DNA of 64,000 nucleotides, from positions 186,001-250,000 of the forward strand of contig CANMHB010000002.1 of assembly GCA_947497485.1 (NCBI GenBank), in the 5' to 3' direction. Below the pieces are notes generated by a model. The model was not told the origin of the DNA and did no database searches. It saw only the letters and a program-made list of their open reading frames with translations. This DNA comes from Flavobacteriales bacterium. Lineage in GTDB: Bacteria; Bacteroidota; Bacteroidia; Flavobacteriales_D; Crocinitomicaceae. The translations under genes were made by a program, and so were the position numbers. Positions 25,768 through 35,820 of the stretch are shown in pieces; position 1 is the stretch's first letter; every line of letters starts with the position of its first letter.

Positions 25768-26379
25768 TTAATCGAAGAGCTTGCCTTGAATTGGATCTTG
25801 TAATAATTTGAAAGATTGCCGATGATAGATTGTACTTCCGTGAATTTTTATTGCCTTCCTGTGCTCCATGGTTGGATAGCCCATGTTTTTTTTCCAATTA
25901 TAAATTGGGAACTCATTATGCAAGTTCATCATAATATCATCGCGATACGTTTTTGCAAGAATTGATGCAGCGGCTATCGATTGAAATTTTGCATCTCCTT
26001 TAATTACGCAGGTGTGACCAATATTTGCGAAAGCATGAAAGCGATTTCCATCGATTAATAGCCATTGAGGCTCTATTTGTAATTGTGCGACAGCTAAATG
26101 CATCGCATGAATACTGGCATTTAAGATGTTTATTTCATCTATTTTACGCTCATCGACAACAGCAACAGCAAAACTTAAGGCGTCCTTCTCTATTTGCTTG
26201 CAGAGTTCACGTCTTTTTTTTTCGTTTAATTGTTTTGAATCATTGAGCCCCTTAATTTCTTTATTTGAGTCAAGTATAACAGCAGCTGCAACAACAGGCC
26301 CAGCAAGACACCCCCTTCCCGCTTCATCACAACCGGCCTCAATTCTGTTTGCCTCCAGATATTTTCTTAGTTGGGTCAT
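25768..26379 (-). CDS. rnhB: Ribonuclease HII
   Basis: Cleaves the RNA strand of RNA/DNA hybrids and removes single ribonucleotides from DNA. Asp18 and Glu19 in CDEAGRGCLAGPVVAAAV, the GLNDSKQLNEKKR segment, Asp in WLLIDGNRF and the C-terminal YPTMEHRKAI are family signatures. Normal length (203). Divergent from a small secreted protein gene with 53 bp between the starts. Confidence 0.96.
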   Translation of the reverse strand: MTQLRKYLEANRIEAGCDEAGRGCLAGPVVAAAVILDSNKEIKGLNDSKQLNEKKRRELCKQIEKDALSFAVAVVDERKIDEINILNASIHAMHLAVAQLQIEPQWLLIDGNRFHAFANIGHTCVIKGDAKFQSIAAASILAKTYRDDIMMNLHNEFPIYNWKKNMGYPTMEHRKAIKIHGSTIYHRQSFKLLQDPIQGKLFD

Positions 26380-26432
26380 TGTGTGTAAAGTTCTGATTTT
26401 TTTCGTAGATTAGCGCTACTAAAATTACTCTT

Positions 26433-26801
26433 ATGAAAATATTGTTGTCTTCACTGTTTGTTTGTTTGACGCTAACTGTTTTAAATGCTCAGAATGCAAA
26501 TACTGCGATTTGCGGAACAAAAGAGAGCTTGATAAAAGGTGTTCAAAGTGGTTTGATTGAGTTGACTTTACCCGAAAACATTTCAAAATCGGATGTAGAA
26601 AAGTACGGCTCTTATTACAAGAATTCCTTCAGTATTTCTTTTGATGAAAAATCGCATTTAGCAACAATTAAAATGGTTGAGAATACAAGTAACAATCGCA
26701 GGGTTATTCTTCGATTTCTTTCTGCTAACCAAATTCAAAATGTGGTTGTCGAAGACAAGTCTTTTTTGGTTAACGACTTCTATGAAAATTTCCTTAAGTG
26801 A
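26433..26801 (+). CDS. Small secreted protein, unknown
   Basis: A 122-residue protein with a clear signal peptide (MKILLSSLFVCLTLTVLNAQ). The mature part begins with one Cys and is mixed alpha/beta (LTLPENISKSDVEKYGSYYKNSFSISFD), with no recognised domain. Its stop TGA overlaps the GTG start of the DUF4920 lipoprotein, so the two are translated together and probably work together in the periplasm or outer membrane. Confidence 0.78.
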   Translation: MKILLSSLFVCLTLTVLNAQNANTAICGTKESLIKGVQSGLIELTLPENISKSDVEKYGSYYKNSFSISFDEKSHLATIKMVENTSNNRRVILRFLSANQIQNVVVEDKSFLVNDFYENFLK

Positions 26802-27286
26802 TTCGGATTAACTTCATTCTTTTTGGAATTTTTTTCTTGGCTTTAGTCTCTTGTGGTCGAAAAACAAAAGAATACAAGAATTATGGCCCTGTATCAGTTG
26901 ATAGCCTAAAGTCAATAGAACTTCAGGACATGCTACTTCAACTTGAGCAAAACCCTGAAAAGGTAGATTTTACATTTACTGCGCCTATTGAAGAAGTTTG
27001 TCAAACTGCGGGCTGTTGGGTTTCTGTAAGAAAAGAAGATGGAGAATTGTTAAGGGTTCGATTTAAGGATCATTTTTTAATCCCAAAAAACACAAGGTTA
27101 GGATCAGTGGCTTATTTTCACGGAGTTGCTTATTGGGATACTATTTCCGTGGAATTACAAAAACATTTTGCAGAAGACGCTAAAATGAATGAAACTGAAA
27201 TCGATAAAATTAATAAGCCCAAGTTTGAATTAAGTTTTGAAGCAGACGGAGCACTCGTTGAAGAAATTATCGTCCCCGAAAAATAG
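26798..27286 (+). CDS. DUF4920 lipoprotein
   Basis: Starts with GTG in the overlap GTGA with the previous stop. The N-terminus is a lipoprotein signal (FFLALVSC, Cys19). The mature part carries VCQTAGCWVSV, the signature of DUF4920, whose two cysteines could bind a metal or form a disulfide, and FKDHFLIPK. Function unknown. The rare start and 4-bp overlap indicate translational coupling to the small secreted protein. Confidence 0.85.
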   Translation: MIRINFILFGIFFLALVSCGRKTKEYKNYGPVSVDSLKSIELQDMLLQLEQNPEKVDFTFTAPIEEVCQTAGCWVSVRKEDGELLRVRFKDHFLIPKNTRLGSVAYFHGVAYWDTISVELQKHFAEDAKMNETEIDKINKPKFELSFEADGALVEEIIVPEK

Positions 27287-27422
27287 TATAAATCAAAATT
27301 CCGGAAACAAGTAACGTTATTATTCCTGGCATCAAACTTTCAAATAAAAAGAAAGTCATGAAATTAATAGGAATTAGAAATATTGCTAGTAAATGGAATT
27401 TTCCTAAGGCCTGAGTTAACAA
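27267..27422 (-). CDS. Possible small two-helix membrane protein
   Basis: The minus strand of the 189-bp gap before rnr holds a 51-residue frame from TTG 27422 to the TAA at 27267 that reads as two hydrophobic helices (LLAIFLIPINFMTFFLFESL and GIITLLVSGILIYTIF) with a polar turn and a basic end FRGR. This is more protein-like than chance would suggest, but there is no good ATG at its start (an internal ATG is at 27359) and it overlaps the end of the DUF4920 gene by 20 bp. It could be a remnant. Low confidence. Confidence 0.25.
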   Translation of the reverse strand: MLTQALGKFHLLAIFLIPINFMTFFLFESLMPGIITLLVSGILIYTIFRGR

Positions 27423-27475
27423 TTTTTTATTTTAAATTGAAAGTTTAGACGAATAAGATTGTCTAACTTCGTCTT

Positions 27476-29611
27476 ATGTCTAAAAAGAAGAAAAGTACTC
27501 CTCAAGGGGGGAAAAAATCAAGTGTTACATCGATTGTAATGCGCGTTTTCGAACGAAATCCTGAGGCAGAATTAACCCATAAACAAGTTTGTTATTTAAT
27601 TGAAGCTAAAGACCCTGCATCGCGGCAATTAGTTTTCGATTGCTTAAATCACCTAGCTAACAAAGGGGCTTTAAAACGAATCAATCATTACACGTTCGGG
27701 ATTTCATCTTCCGAGGCATTAATTGAAGGAAAAATTGAAATTACACAACGAGGCGCAGCTTTTGTTGTTGTTGAAGGAAGAGAAAAAGATATTTACATTG
27801 CTCCACAGAATGTTGGACAAGCATTGAACGGAGATATTGTCAAAGTGCGTGTTTTCAAGCAAGGCCCAAGTCGAGATGAAGGGACGGTCGTTGAAATTAT
27901 ACAGCGCGAACGTTTTCAGTTTGTTGGAACTATAAAAATTACTGATAAATACGCAATTCTTGTTCCTGACAACAATAGAAACGGAGTGGAAATATATATT
28001 TCCAAAGAAAATTTAAATGGTGCTAGAAATGGTGAAAAAGCACTTGCAAAAATTACAGTATGGCCAAAATCATCTGAAACGCCATATGGCGAGGTAATCG
28101 CCGTTTTAGGTATGCCAGGCTCTAATGACACAGAAATGCTTTCCATTCTTTACAATCAGGGAATTAATCCGATTTTTCCTGCGGAAGTTATCGCTGAAGC
28201 TGAGTATGTTCCAATAGACTTAGACCCTAAAGAAATTGAAAATAGACGCGATTTTAGAGAGGTTTTAACATTTACGATCGATCCCTTTGATGCGAAGGAC
28301 TTTGATGATGCCATTTCTTATAAATTACTTGAAAATGGAAATCTTGAAGTAGGAGTCCACATCGCAGATGTAAGTCATTATGTTCGTCCCGGAACCGCGA
28401 TGGATGCCGAGGCGCTTTTGCGTTCTAATTCAGTTTATTTGGTCGACCGTGTTATTCCGATGTTACCCGAACAGTTGTCGAATATTGCTTGCTCATTAAG
28501 ACCTCACGAGGACAAATATAGTTTTTCAGCTGTGTTCGAAATGGATGAAAATGGTAAGATTTATAAGGAGTGGTATGGTAAAACCGTCATCCATTCTAAT
28601 CGTCGTTTCACCTATGAAGAAGCCCAAGAAATCTTGGAAGGGAAAACAGGAGATCATGAGGAAGAACTCCGGAAATTAGACAAAATCGCTAAAATATTGC
28701 GAAAAAGCAGGCTTAAAAAGGGTGCTTTGAATATTGAATCGGAAGAAACACGGTTCAAGTTAAATGAAAAAGGAATGCCGAATGAAGTCGTAATTAAAAC
28801 TTCAAAAGACGCTCACAAGCTGATAGAAGAATTCATGCTTTTGGCGAATCGATACGTAGCATCCTTTCTTTCAAAAACGGAAAAAGGCAAGGATCCGATT
28901 CCAATGATTTATAGAGTTCACGATGCACCGGATCCAGCCAAAATGGATGTTTTTGCTGTTTTCATTGAAAAGTTTGGACATAAAATAGATTTACACGATC
29001 CATCAAAAATCGCTGAAAAATTAAATACACTTTTTGAAGAACTTAAAGAGGAAAATGAATTTTCACTCATTCAATCCATGGCTATTCGATCAATGGCTAA
29101 GGCAAGTTATGAAACTGAAAATATTGGTCACTACGGATTAGCTTTTCATCATTATTCGCATTTTACTTCACCCATACGTCGTTATGCCGATTTAGTGGTT
29201 CACCGTATTTTACAGGAGGAGTTGACCGCCAAGAAGCATCGTTATGGTAATGAGTTAAATGATGTTTGTAAACGAATTTCTCGAAATGAACGCAAGGCTG
29301 CTGAAGCAGAACGTGAATCAACTAAATACTTCATGACTTTGTTTGTAAGTGAACACATTGGCGAAGTATTTAATGGGACTATATCTGGTATAGCAGATCA
29401 TGGAATGTTTGTCCGAATGGATGAAAACCACTGTGAGGGAATGGTTCCTATGAATGAAATTCCAGGAGACCGATTTTATTTTGATCAAGAAAAATTCAGA
29501 ATAATTGGTTCAAAAACCAAACGTGAGTTTAATTTTGGTGATCGCGTACAAGTTCGTATTTCAGAAGTTAGCCTTCGTAAAAGACAGATTGATTTGGAGT
29601 TGGTTGTATAA
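27476..29611 (+). CDS. rnr: Ribonuclease R
   Basis: 3'-5' exoribonuclease that degrades structured RNA. Order of parts: helix-turn-helix-like N-terminal region, cold-shock OB domains (about 70-230), the RNB catalytic domain with the Asp cluster FTIDPFDAKDFDDAIS, the YRVHDAPDP and HYSHFTSPIRRYADL motifs, and a C-terminal S1 domain (GTISGIADHGMFVRM). 711 residues, normal. It has a lysine-rich N-terminus (MSKKKKS). Confidence 0.97.
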   Translation: MSKKKKSTPQGGKKSSVTSIVMRVFERNPEAELTHKQVCYLIEAKDPASRQLVFDCLNHLANKGALKRINHYTFGISSSEALIEGKIEITQRGAAFVVVEGREKDIYIAPQNVGQALNGDIVKVRVFKQGPSRDEGTVVEIIQRERFQFVGTIKITDKYAILVPDNNRNGVEIYISKENLNGARNGEKALAKITVWPKSSETPYGEVIAVLGMPGSNDTEMLSILYNQGINPIFPAEVIAEAEYVPIDLDPKEIENRRDFREVLTFTIDPFDAKDFDDAISYKLLENGNLEVGVHIADVSHYVRPGTAMDAEALLRSNSVYLVDRVIPMLPEQLSNIACSLRPHEDKYSFSAVFEMDENGKIYKEWYGKTVIHSNRRFTYEEAQEILEGKTGDHEEELRKLDKIAKILRKSRLKKGALNIESEETRFKLNEKGMPNEVVIKTSKDAHKLIEEFMLLANRYVASFLSKTEKGKDPIPMIYRVHDAPDPAKMDVFAVFIEKFGHKIDLHDPSKIAEKLNTLFEELKEENEFSLIQSMAIRSMAKASYETENIGHYGLAFHHYSHFTSPIRRYADLVVHRILQEELTAKKHRYGNELNDVCKRISRNERKAAEAERESTKYFMTLFVSEHIGEVFNGTISGIADHGMFVRMDENHCEGMVPMNEIPGDRFYFDQEKFRIIGSKTKREFNFGDRVQVRISEVSLRKRQIDLELVV

Positions 29612-29654
29612 ACGGACAAACGATTAGATAACAAAAGAAATCGTAATCAAATTT

Positions 29655-31697
29655 TTACCCGTTCATCTTCTTCACCATCGTTAAAATAGTCGCCAATGCA
29701 ACTGTTTCTCCCGTTTCATCATAAACATCTACTAAAAACTTTACAATTCCTTTTGGAATATCATCTTCAGAACGTTTTTCTTGATCAATTTTTTCTTTTA
29801 CGGTGAATCTCACTCCGATTGTTGCGCCTGGATAAACAGGCTTCGTAAATCGCGCTTCGTCTAATCCATAGTTTAATAAAACTGGGCCTTTTTTCGGGTC
29901 CACGAATAATCCTGCCGCTTTGGAAAGGATGAAATATCCGTGTGCGACTCTGCGTTCGAAAATTGTACCTTCGAGCGACGTCGCATCCATGTGGGCGTAG
30001 AAATTATCTCCCGAAACATTAGCAAAATTCACTATGTCTGCATCCGTTACTGTATGCTTGTGGGTGAAGACCGTTTCTCCTACTTCTAATTCTTCAAAAT
30101 GTTTTCGGAACACATGTGGATTGGCTTCCGGCATTTCAGCTCCAACTTGAAATTGTTGTGTGATTTTGGTAATCGTTGTTGGATGTCCTTGAATGGCCGT
30201 GCGTTGTAAATAATGCAAAACACCACGTTTTCCTCCCATTTCTTCTCCACCGCCTGCGCGACCAGGACCACCATGTGTCAATAATGGCATTGGAGAACCG
30301 TGTCCTGTACTTTCTTTCGCACAGTCTTTATTAAGAACTAATATTCGTCCGTGCATACTTGCCGCACCAACAACATATTCCGTTGCTTCTCTGTCGTTTG
30401 GAGTCACAATCGAAGAAACTAAAGATCCTTTACCCATTTTTGCAAGTTCGATGGCTTCATCCAATGTTTTGTATGGCATGATTGTCGAAACCGGACCAAA
30501 TGCTTCAATTTCGTGAACATCGGTTTTTGTAAATGGATTGTCATTCAAAAATAAGATAGGTGAAAAGAAAGCGCCTGTATTTTTATCTGCGCCTGTTACT
30601 TCGAAATTATCCAAATCTCCAAAAACAATTTCCTGTGATTGTGCCAATTTTTCAACGTTTGCTCGGACACGTTCCACTTGTAAACGCGTTGCTAAAGCAC
30701 CCATACGAACTCCTTCCACGCTCGGGTCGCCAATTTTCGTTGATGCCAGACGTGCAGCGATTCCTTTTTGAACCTCTTCAATCAAGTTTTCTGGAACTAT
30801 AATTCGTCGCACAGCCGTACATTTTTGCCCAGCTTTAATGGTAATTTCCTTTACCGTTTCTTTAATGAATAAGTCAAATTCTTCAGTTCCTGGAGTTGCA
30901 TGTTGTCCCAAAATGGTTGCATTCAATGAATCAGCCTCTAAGTTAAATGGAACGCTCTCTGCTGCAATTTGTGGCAATGATTTTAACATTTTCCCTGTGG
31001 CCGCACTTCCAGTAAATGTCACAACATCACGACTATCAACAGAATCAATTAAACCACGACCGAGACCACAAACAAGTTGCAAGGAACCTTCTGGTAATAT
31101 TTTTGAATCGATGATATCGCGCACCATTACTTCCGTTAAAAAACTCGTAAACTCAGATGGTTTCACAACGGCAGGAACCCCAGCCATAAAGTTTACCGCA
31201 ATTTTCTCCAACATTCCCCAAATCGGAAAGTTGAATGCGTTAATATGCACCGCGACTCCTTCTTTCGGCACCATGATATGATGTCCGATAAAAGTTCCAT
31301 TTTTAGAAAGCGGAGCCGCAACTCCATCAACGTAATAAGGTAAATCAGGAAATTGTCGACGCAAAGAAGCGTTCGCGAATAAGTTACCAATGCCCCCCTC
31401 AATATCAATCCAAGAATCAACTTTGGTTGCACCTGTCCAAGCGCTCACTTCGTAATATTTTGCCTTACGTTCCATTAAAAACAAAGCAAGCGCTTTAAGC
31501 ATTCTCCCTCGTTCTTGAAACGTCATTTTTCGCAATGCGCGACCATGTTTTCTTCCATACTCTAAAACGTCTGAAAAATCAATTCCCGCAGAAGAAACTG
31601 TTCCGATTTGATTTCCATTAATGGCATTGTAAAGATTGGTTTCGGGACCTTGACCATCCACCCATTGACCTAAAACATAGTTTTGATAACGTTGCAT
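29655..31697 (-). CDS. paaZ: PaaZ: aldehyde dehydrogenase fused to MaoC-like hydratase
   Basis: In phenylacetate breakdown PaaZ hydrolyses the oxepin-CoA ring and oxidises the resulting semialdehyde. The N-terminal 520 residues are an aldehyde dehydrogenase (VTFTGSAATGK; Glu in NLEADSLNA; catalytic Cys in GQKCTAVRR), and the C-terminal 140 residues a MaoC hot-dog hydratase (VNFANVSGDNFYAHMD). Full 680-residue length. No paaABCDE, paaJ or paaK genes are in the window; a crotonase lies 31 kb away. In Bacteroidota this fusion also occurs outside full paa clusters, so the exact pathway is not certain. Confidence 0.93.
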   Translation of the reverse strand: MQRYQNYVLGQWVDGQGPETNLYNAINGNQIGTVSSAGIDFSDVLEYGRKHGRALRKMTFQERGRMLKALALFLMERKAKYYEVSAWTGATKVDSWIDIEGGIGNLFANASLRRQFPDLPYYVDGVAAPLSKNGTFIGHHIMVPKEGVAVHINAFNFPIWGMLEKIAVNFMAGVPAVVKPSEFTSFLTEVMVRDIIDSKILPEGSLQLVCGLGRGLIDSVDSRDVVTFTGSAATGKMLKSLPQIAAESVPFNLEADSLNATILGQHATPGTEEFDLFIKETVKEITIKAGQKCTAVRRIIVPENLIEEVQKGIAARLASTKIGDPSVEGVRMGALATRLQVERVRANVEKLAQSQEIVFGDLDNFEVTGADKNTGAFFSPILFLNDNPFTKTDVHEIEAFGPVSTIMPYKTLDEAIELAKMGKGSLVSSIVTPNDREATEYVVGAASMHGRILVLNKDCAKESTGHGSPMPLLTHGGPGRAGGGEEMGGKRGVLHYLQRTAIQGHPTTITKITQQFQVGAEMPEANPHVFRKHFEELEVGETVFTHKHTVTDADIVNFANVSGDNFYAHMDATSLEGTIFERRVAHGYFILSKAAGLFVDPKKGPVLLNYGLDEARFTKPVYPGATIGVRFTVKEKIDQEKRSEDDIPKGIVKFLVDVYDETGETVALATILTMVKKMNG

Positions 31698-31809
31698 AAA
31701 TTATGAAATTAACGAAGTAAAGATAGCGGATTATGATTTATGATGGGAATGTATTTCAATAAATGCCAACAGAATTTCCAATAATGATTTAGCTTTTTAC
31801 GAAACCCAT

Positions 31810-33033
31810 TTACTCGAACCAAACTTTATTGAAAAAATTTTGGGGCCTGTTTGAATGTATAAATTTGTTACCCCCATAAGCTTTAATAACAGCGAAATAA
31901 TTTAATCCGAATTGCACGCGAATCCAATTCAAGCCCTCCGGGTAAGTGTCAGAAAGTCCTTCATAAATTTCTGTTCCGTCGTCCAAAATGATTCTCTTGT
32001 ATGGTGAGTCAGGAGGACTTGCAATATAAATGGAAGCTATTTCCTCCAAGGATAAGGTGCTATCCATAGGTTGAATATCAATCTGGTAAGTATTCCCTTG
32101 CCCTAAATCCCTGTATTTTAATGTAACACTATTGTCCTCGTTTATTTTTTCGAACGGCTTTCCAGGAAACTTTGCAATTAAACCTGATTTTTCATGCTGA
32201 TAAACGAATTCGTTTTTTGATTTTACTTCTGATTTAGCTTTGACGGGCAATTCAGAAATAGTCCAAATAATCGGTCTCAAGCGATATCCCTTTGATCGAA
32301 GCATTCTTATCAACCCATCCGATCCAGCTAAATGCCCTGCGCCAACTGCGCAAAACAGGCTTTTTTTCGTTTTAAGAAGAGAATCTAATTTAGAGGTGAT
32401 TTTATAATTTCTTTTGACTATCAAGTTTTCGTATGCCGTTTCACTTACAGACAGGTTCGCCTCGACAAATCGATTCAACGCATCGATGTCGCCTTTTAGA
32501 TATAAATCCATTAGTTTTTCTTGCGCAAAATCAATCAAGCCGGAGTTAATACCGCCTCGTTTAATCGCTGGGAAATCCGAAACAAGTTCCAATTGATCTG
32601 ATATCGATTCAAGCGGGAAGAATTGTTTTTTTGAATTCCAGCAGTACTGCTCGAAATAAGCATCTAAAAATTGTGGCATACCGTTTTCGTTGCCATAATA
32701 GGTGCTTGATGCTTCATTGGTTGCCGTATATGGTTTACCATTTTTGTCGTATAAAGCAGAAGGAATTCCTTGTCGCGTGTCAAGGTTTTCAAATAATCCA
32801 AAAATATCTGTTTCTAAAACGATTGTTTCTGAATTATTCAATGCAATATAAACGGAATCTGAAAATGTGAAGACGCGCTTGTCATTCGAGTGAATTGTTC
32901 CAAACAAATAAGATTTAGGTCCTTTTGTGCTCGATGAAATTTCCCAAAGCAATTCTTTTTCTGGTTCAATGATTTGACTATTGACATTGATGCAGATCAA
33001 ACAAAAAGATATGAGTGAATACAGGCGATGCAT
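31810..33033 (-). CDS. TraB/GumN family protein
   Basis: Secreted (signal peptide 1-18). The two GxxH motifs of the family are present: SYLFGTIHS near residue 43 and AVGAGHLAG near residue 240, along with a conserved acidic residue in ETIVLETDIFG. These form a Tiki-like metallo-active site in related proteins. The last 130 residues are an extra beta-rich tail. A TAACTTTG box lies at 33039-33046 (minus strand), only a few bases before the ATG, implying a very short 5' leader. Substrate unknown. Confidence 0.88.
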   Translation of the reverse strand: MHRLYSLISFCLICINVNSQIIEPEKELLWEISSSTKGPKSYLFGTIHSNDKRVFTFSDSVYIALNNSETIVLETDIFGLFENLDTRQGIPSALYDKNGKPYTATNEASSTYYGNENGMPQFLDAYFEQYCWNSKKQFFPLESISDQLELVSDFPAIKRGGINSGLIDFAQEKLMDLYLKGDIDALNRFVEANLSVSETAYENLIVKRNYKITSKLDSLLKTKKSLFCAVGAGHLAGSDGLIRMLRSKGYRLRPIIWTISELPVKAKSEVKSKNEFVYQHEKSGLIAKFPGKPFEKINEDNSVTLKYRDLGQGNTYQIDIQPMDSTLSLEEIASIYIASPPDSPYKRIILDDGTEIYEGLSDTYPEGLNWIRVQFGLNYFAVIKAYGGNKFIHSNRPQNFFNKVWFE

Positions 33034-33132
33034 TGGGTCAAAGTTACTTAATAAAATTCATGTTTGAGTAAACAAACATTCGCTATAATTTACATCGATT
33101 TGTTGGCACATAAAAGCTTTTTGATTTGAAAT

Positions 33133-33163
33133 AAAAAAAGGTAAAATCAATGGATCTTACCTT
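33133..33163 (-). terminator. Rho-independent terminator after the SprB-like gene
   Basis: Minus strand: AAGGTAA, a 12-nt loop, TTACCTT and a T-run (seven T). It starts 23 bp past the stop of the gene ending at 33186. Confidence 0.8.
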
Positions 33164-33185
33164 CGCTAAATTCGAATCAACTGGT

Positions 33186-34766
33186 TTATTTTGTAAAACG
33201 CAATACTTGCTTTCTTCCTTCAATATCCAACTTAATTAAATAATATCCTTGTTGAAGTGTCGAAACATCTATAGAATGATCATATTCACCAAATAACACT
33301 TCTTTTCCGTTCAGATCAAAAATGCTGAATTTGCTTGAAATAGGAAGGTCATTAATTTGAATTTTATCATTGGAAGGATTTGGATAGATAAATAAATCTG
33401 CAGAGGTGTTTTCGATTAATTCGCTATATTCAAAATCAAAAGCCGAATTCACGATTAAATATTTTGGCGTTGATTTTTGCGGACAGAACACGAGTAAAGT
33501 TAAAAGATAAGTACCATTACCCGAATTCATATTATAAACTGCACTTATAATTACAGAATCTCCATTTATATAATTCAAAACCCAATCAACAATTACTGAG
33601 TCTGCAGAAATATTCGAGTAACCACTAATGTATCCATTGATAATTGAATCATAAAGAATCGCACAATTATATATCCACTCACTCGAATCAATTCCAACAA
33701 AGGATGAATCAATGGTAATGTTTCCATTAACGATTATTGTGTCACCCGGAAGAGAATTATTTGAACCGACACTACCGGTAACCACTGCATAACAACCATT
33801 TACATCTGTTACTGTAGCTGTGTATGTTCCGACACATAAATTTGTTGCGGTAGCAGTTGTTCCTGCATTTGCGAAACTATAAGTATAAGGGGCTGTGCCG
33901 CCATAAGGTACAATCGTCATAGATCCATCACAACTAATGGCATCGGTTGCATTTGTGGTCTGTGCAATCGCATTAAAACCTTGGCAAACATTGGAAGAAT
34001 CAGAAATGAAAACTGAATCACAAACTTGACAGCCGTTCATATCAGCAATGCAAACTGAGTAATTTCCAGCGCATAAGTTATAAGCATTGGAGCCTGTCAT
34101 TCCATTACTCCAGGAATAAACATAAGGAGCCGATCCTCCACTTACAACAGCACTGGCAGAACCATCACAAAGTGCTGGCGAAGAGGTATTCACAACATTT
34201 GAAAGACTTACAGCAAGTCCAGCACAAGTATCAACCCCAACTGTTGTTGACGCTGAAAAGCTACAGCCATTTGCATCCGAAACATTAATTGTATATGTGC
34301 CTGCACACAAATTAGATGGGTTATTTGAACCAAACGAAACCGTTCCATTGCTCACGCTGTAGTAATATGGAGAAACCCCTCCATAAGGAGAGACAAAAAG
34401 AGATCCATTACATATATTTAAACCTGTTGTTGGGGTTGTTGAAACCGTTGCTCCAAAGTTCGAGCAAGGGCTTACACCAATATTCCAGATAGCAGTTCCC
34501 ATGCACCCCGCTGTGTCCACAACAACAAGCGAACCACTTGCTCCTGCACAAAGCCCAGTTAAACTGGGAGAATTAACGCTTACACAACCATTGCAATTCC
34601 AAGAATAGGTTACGGGACCATTGTTTCCTATTGGAATCGCAGTTACTGAACCATTGCAACTCGAGGAGTCTGTGGAATTAACAATATTTAGATTAATACT
34701 GAGCGTGCATTGTGATATAGCCGCATAAGCATTTAAAAGGGTAATCAATAAAATAAATTTTTTCAT
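33186..34766 (-). CDS. Secreted SprB-repeat-like protein with T9SS sorting domain
   Basis: Signal peptide (1-18), then about five Cys-containing repeats of the SprB type over residues 20-335 (GGVSPYYYSVSNG, GGSAPYVYSWSNGM, GGTAPYTYSF; each closes with LCAGxYxVxVxDxxGC). A linker rich in DSS/IDSS follows, then a C-terminal T9SS type A sorting domain (LFIYPNPSNDKIQI; GYYLIKL). SprB itself is the gliding adhesin of Flavobacterium; this is a much shorter relative. It is followed on the same strand by the GldN-like/GldK-like pair upstream (34840-36583), separated by 73 bp, which may be a shared function or chance. Confidence 0.88.
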   Translation of the reverse strand: MKKFILLITLLNAYAAISQCTLSINLNIVNSTDSSSCNGSVTAIPIGNNGPVTYSWNCNGCVSVNSPSLTGLCAGASGSLVVVDTAGCMGTAIWNIGVSPCSNFGATVSTTPTTGLNICNGSLFVSPYGGVSPYYYSVSNGTVSFGSNNPSNLCAGTYTINVSDANGCSFSASTTVGVDTCAGLAVSLSNVVNTSSPALCDGSASAVVSGGSAPYVYSWSNGMTGSNAYNLCAGNYSVCIADMNGCQVCDSVFISDSSNVCQGFNAIAQTTNATDAISCDGSMTIVPYGGTAPYTYSFANAGTTATATNLCVGTYTATVTDVNGCYAVVTGSVGSNNSLPGDTIIVNGNITIDSSFVGIDSSEWIYNCAILYDSIINGYISGYSNISADSVIVDWVLNYINGDSVIISAVYNMNSGNGTYLLTLLVFCPQKSTPKYLIVNSAFDFEYSELIENTSADLFIYPNPSNDKIQINDLPISSKFSIFDLNGKEVLFGEYDHSIDVSTLQQGYYLIKLDIEGRKQVLRFTK

Positions 34767-34839
34767 AAGTTGTTTTGAATGAGTAGACGGCTAAATTACT
34801 CATTTGTTGCTTCTTATAGAAATTGACACAAAAGTTATT

Positions 34840-35820
34840 TTATTCTTTAATGCTTTCAAGGCCCGCGAAGATCAACCATAAATCATGCTCCGCTAATAAG
34901 GAGACAATGTCATCATGGTAAATTTCGCTGCTTACCGACTCTGTTTCCCGCTGATATAAATCGGTTATTTCATAGATTTTACCATAAAAATGTCTTTTCA
35001 CAAACAAATCATCAAGGTGCGTTCCGAGGTCGCTTTCGATTTTAATCTCCGCTAATAATGGTCTAATTTCAGGAAAGTAAAACCAAGGTGTTTCTTTTTC
35101 TTGATTAGTTAATTTGGAAACAATTATTGGAGAAATTCCTAGGATGCGTGATTCAGAAACCATCCGTTTTTTATCAAAAATGAAATCTTCTTTTATTTTA
35201 AATCCAATGAAGGAATCTTCCTTACTTAAGTCAGGGAAAGAATCCAATAATGTCGAAAATCGATTGTCCCCATAAATATGTATCTTGCCCGTCGAACTAT
35301 TTTCTAAAAGACTTTGATAAACTTTTTCATGTTTTAGCTGGCTATTCCCCTCCAAAAGAATTTTTCGAAAGAGCCTTTGTGAAAAAACTAAATCTTCCTT
35401 ATTGATGTACTCATAGGTGAGACAAGAGCTTGAGTCTCGAACTTGTTCGTCGAGAAAGTTGTCATGAATAAATTTAGTGAAGGGATTCTCATCTATTTTC
35501 GGGGTAATTTGTTTGAAACGAAAAGGAGATTGATACAACCGCTCAATTAAAACCTTATTCGAGTCAATCGTGTCAAAGATTTTCCAATTACCCGACCTGT
35601 AATTATTTTCCATAGTCCCCTGAACAATAAGTTTTTCTTTGCCATTTATCATCTTTAACACCTTGAAATCTCCTTCTAACCGGGAATCAGTTGTTTCGAA
35701 CTTCACTATCACATCCTCAATATTCAGCTCGTTACGAATCACTTTTTGTGAAAAAAAACTGTTTGTTCCGAAAAGAACGATGAGAAAAATAGAAAATCGA
35801 TTATTTAAGTTTAATATCAT
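34840..35820 (-). CDS. GldN-like protein (paralogue of T9SS component GldN/PorN)
   Basis: GldN/PorN forms, with GldK/PorK, the periplasmic ring of the T9SS. The C-terminal 130 residues match the GldN pattern: IKEDFIFDKKRMVSESRILGI, then WFYFPEIRPLLAE, LDDLFVKRHFYGKIY and AEHDLWLIF. The N-terminal half (residues 25-190) is not recognisable as GldN. I start at ATG 35820 because a signal peptide follows (FSIFLIVLFGTNSFFSQ); the frame extends 13 codons upstream. It overlaps the GldK-like stop by 20 bp, so the two are translationally coupled. It is probably not the main T9SS GldN, as gldL and gldM are missing. Confidence 0.72.
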   Translation of the reverse strand: MILNLNNRFSIFLIVLFGTNSFFSQKVIRNELNIEDVIVKFETTDSRLEGDFKVLKMINGKEKLIVQGTMENNYRSGNWKIFDTIDSNKVLIERLYQSPFRFKQITPKIDENPFTKFIHDNFLDEQVRDSSSCLTYEYINKEDLVFSQRLFRKILLEGNSQLKHEKVYQSLLENSSTGKIHIYGDNRFSTLLDSFPDLSKEDSFIGFKIKEDFIFDKKRMVSESRILGISPIIVSKLTNQEKETPWFYFPEIRPLLAEIKIESDLGTHLDDLFVKRHFYGKIYEITDLYQRETESVSSEIYHDDIVSLLAEHDLWLIFAGLESIKE

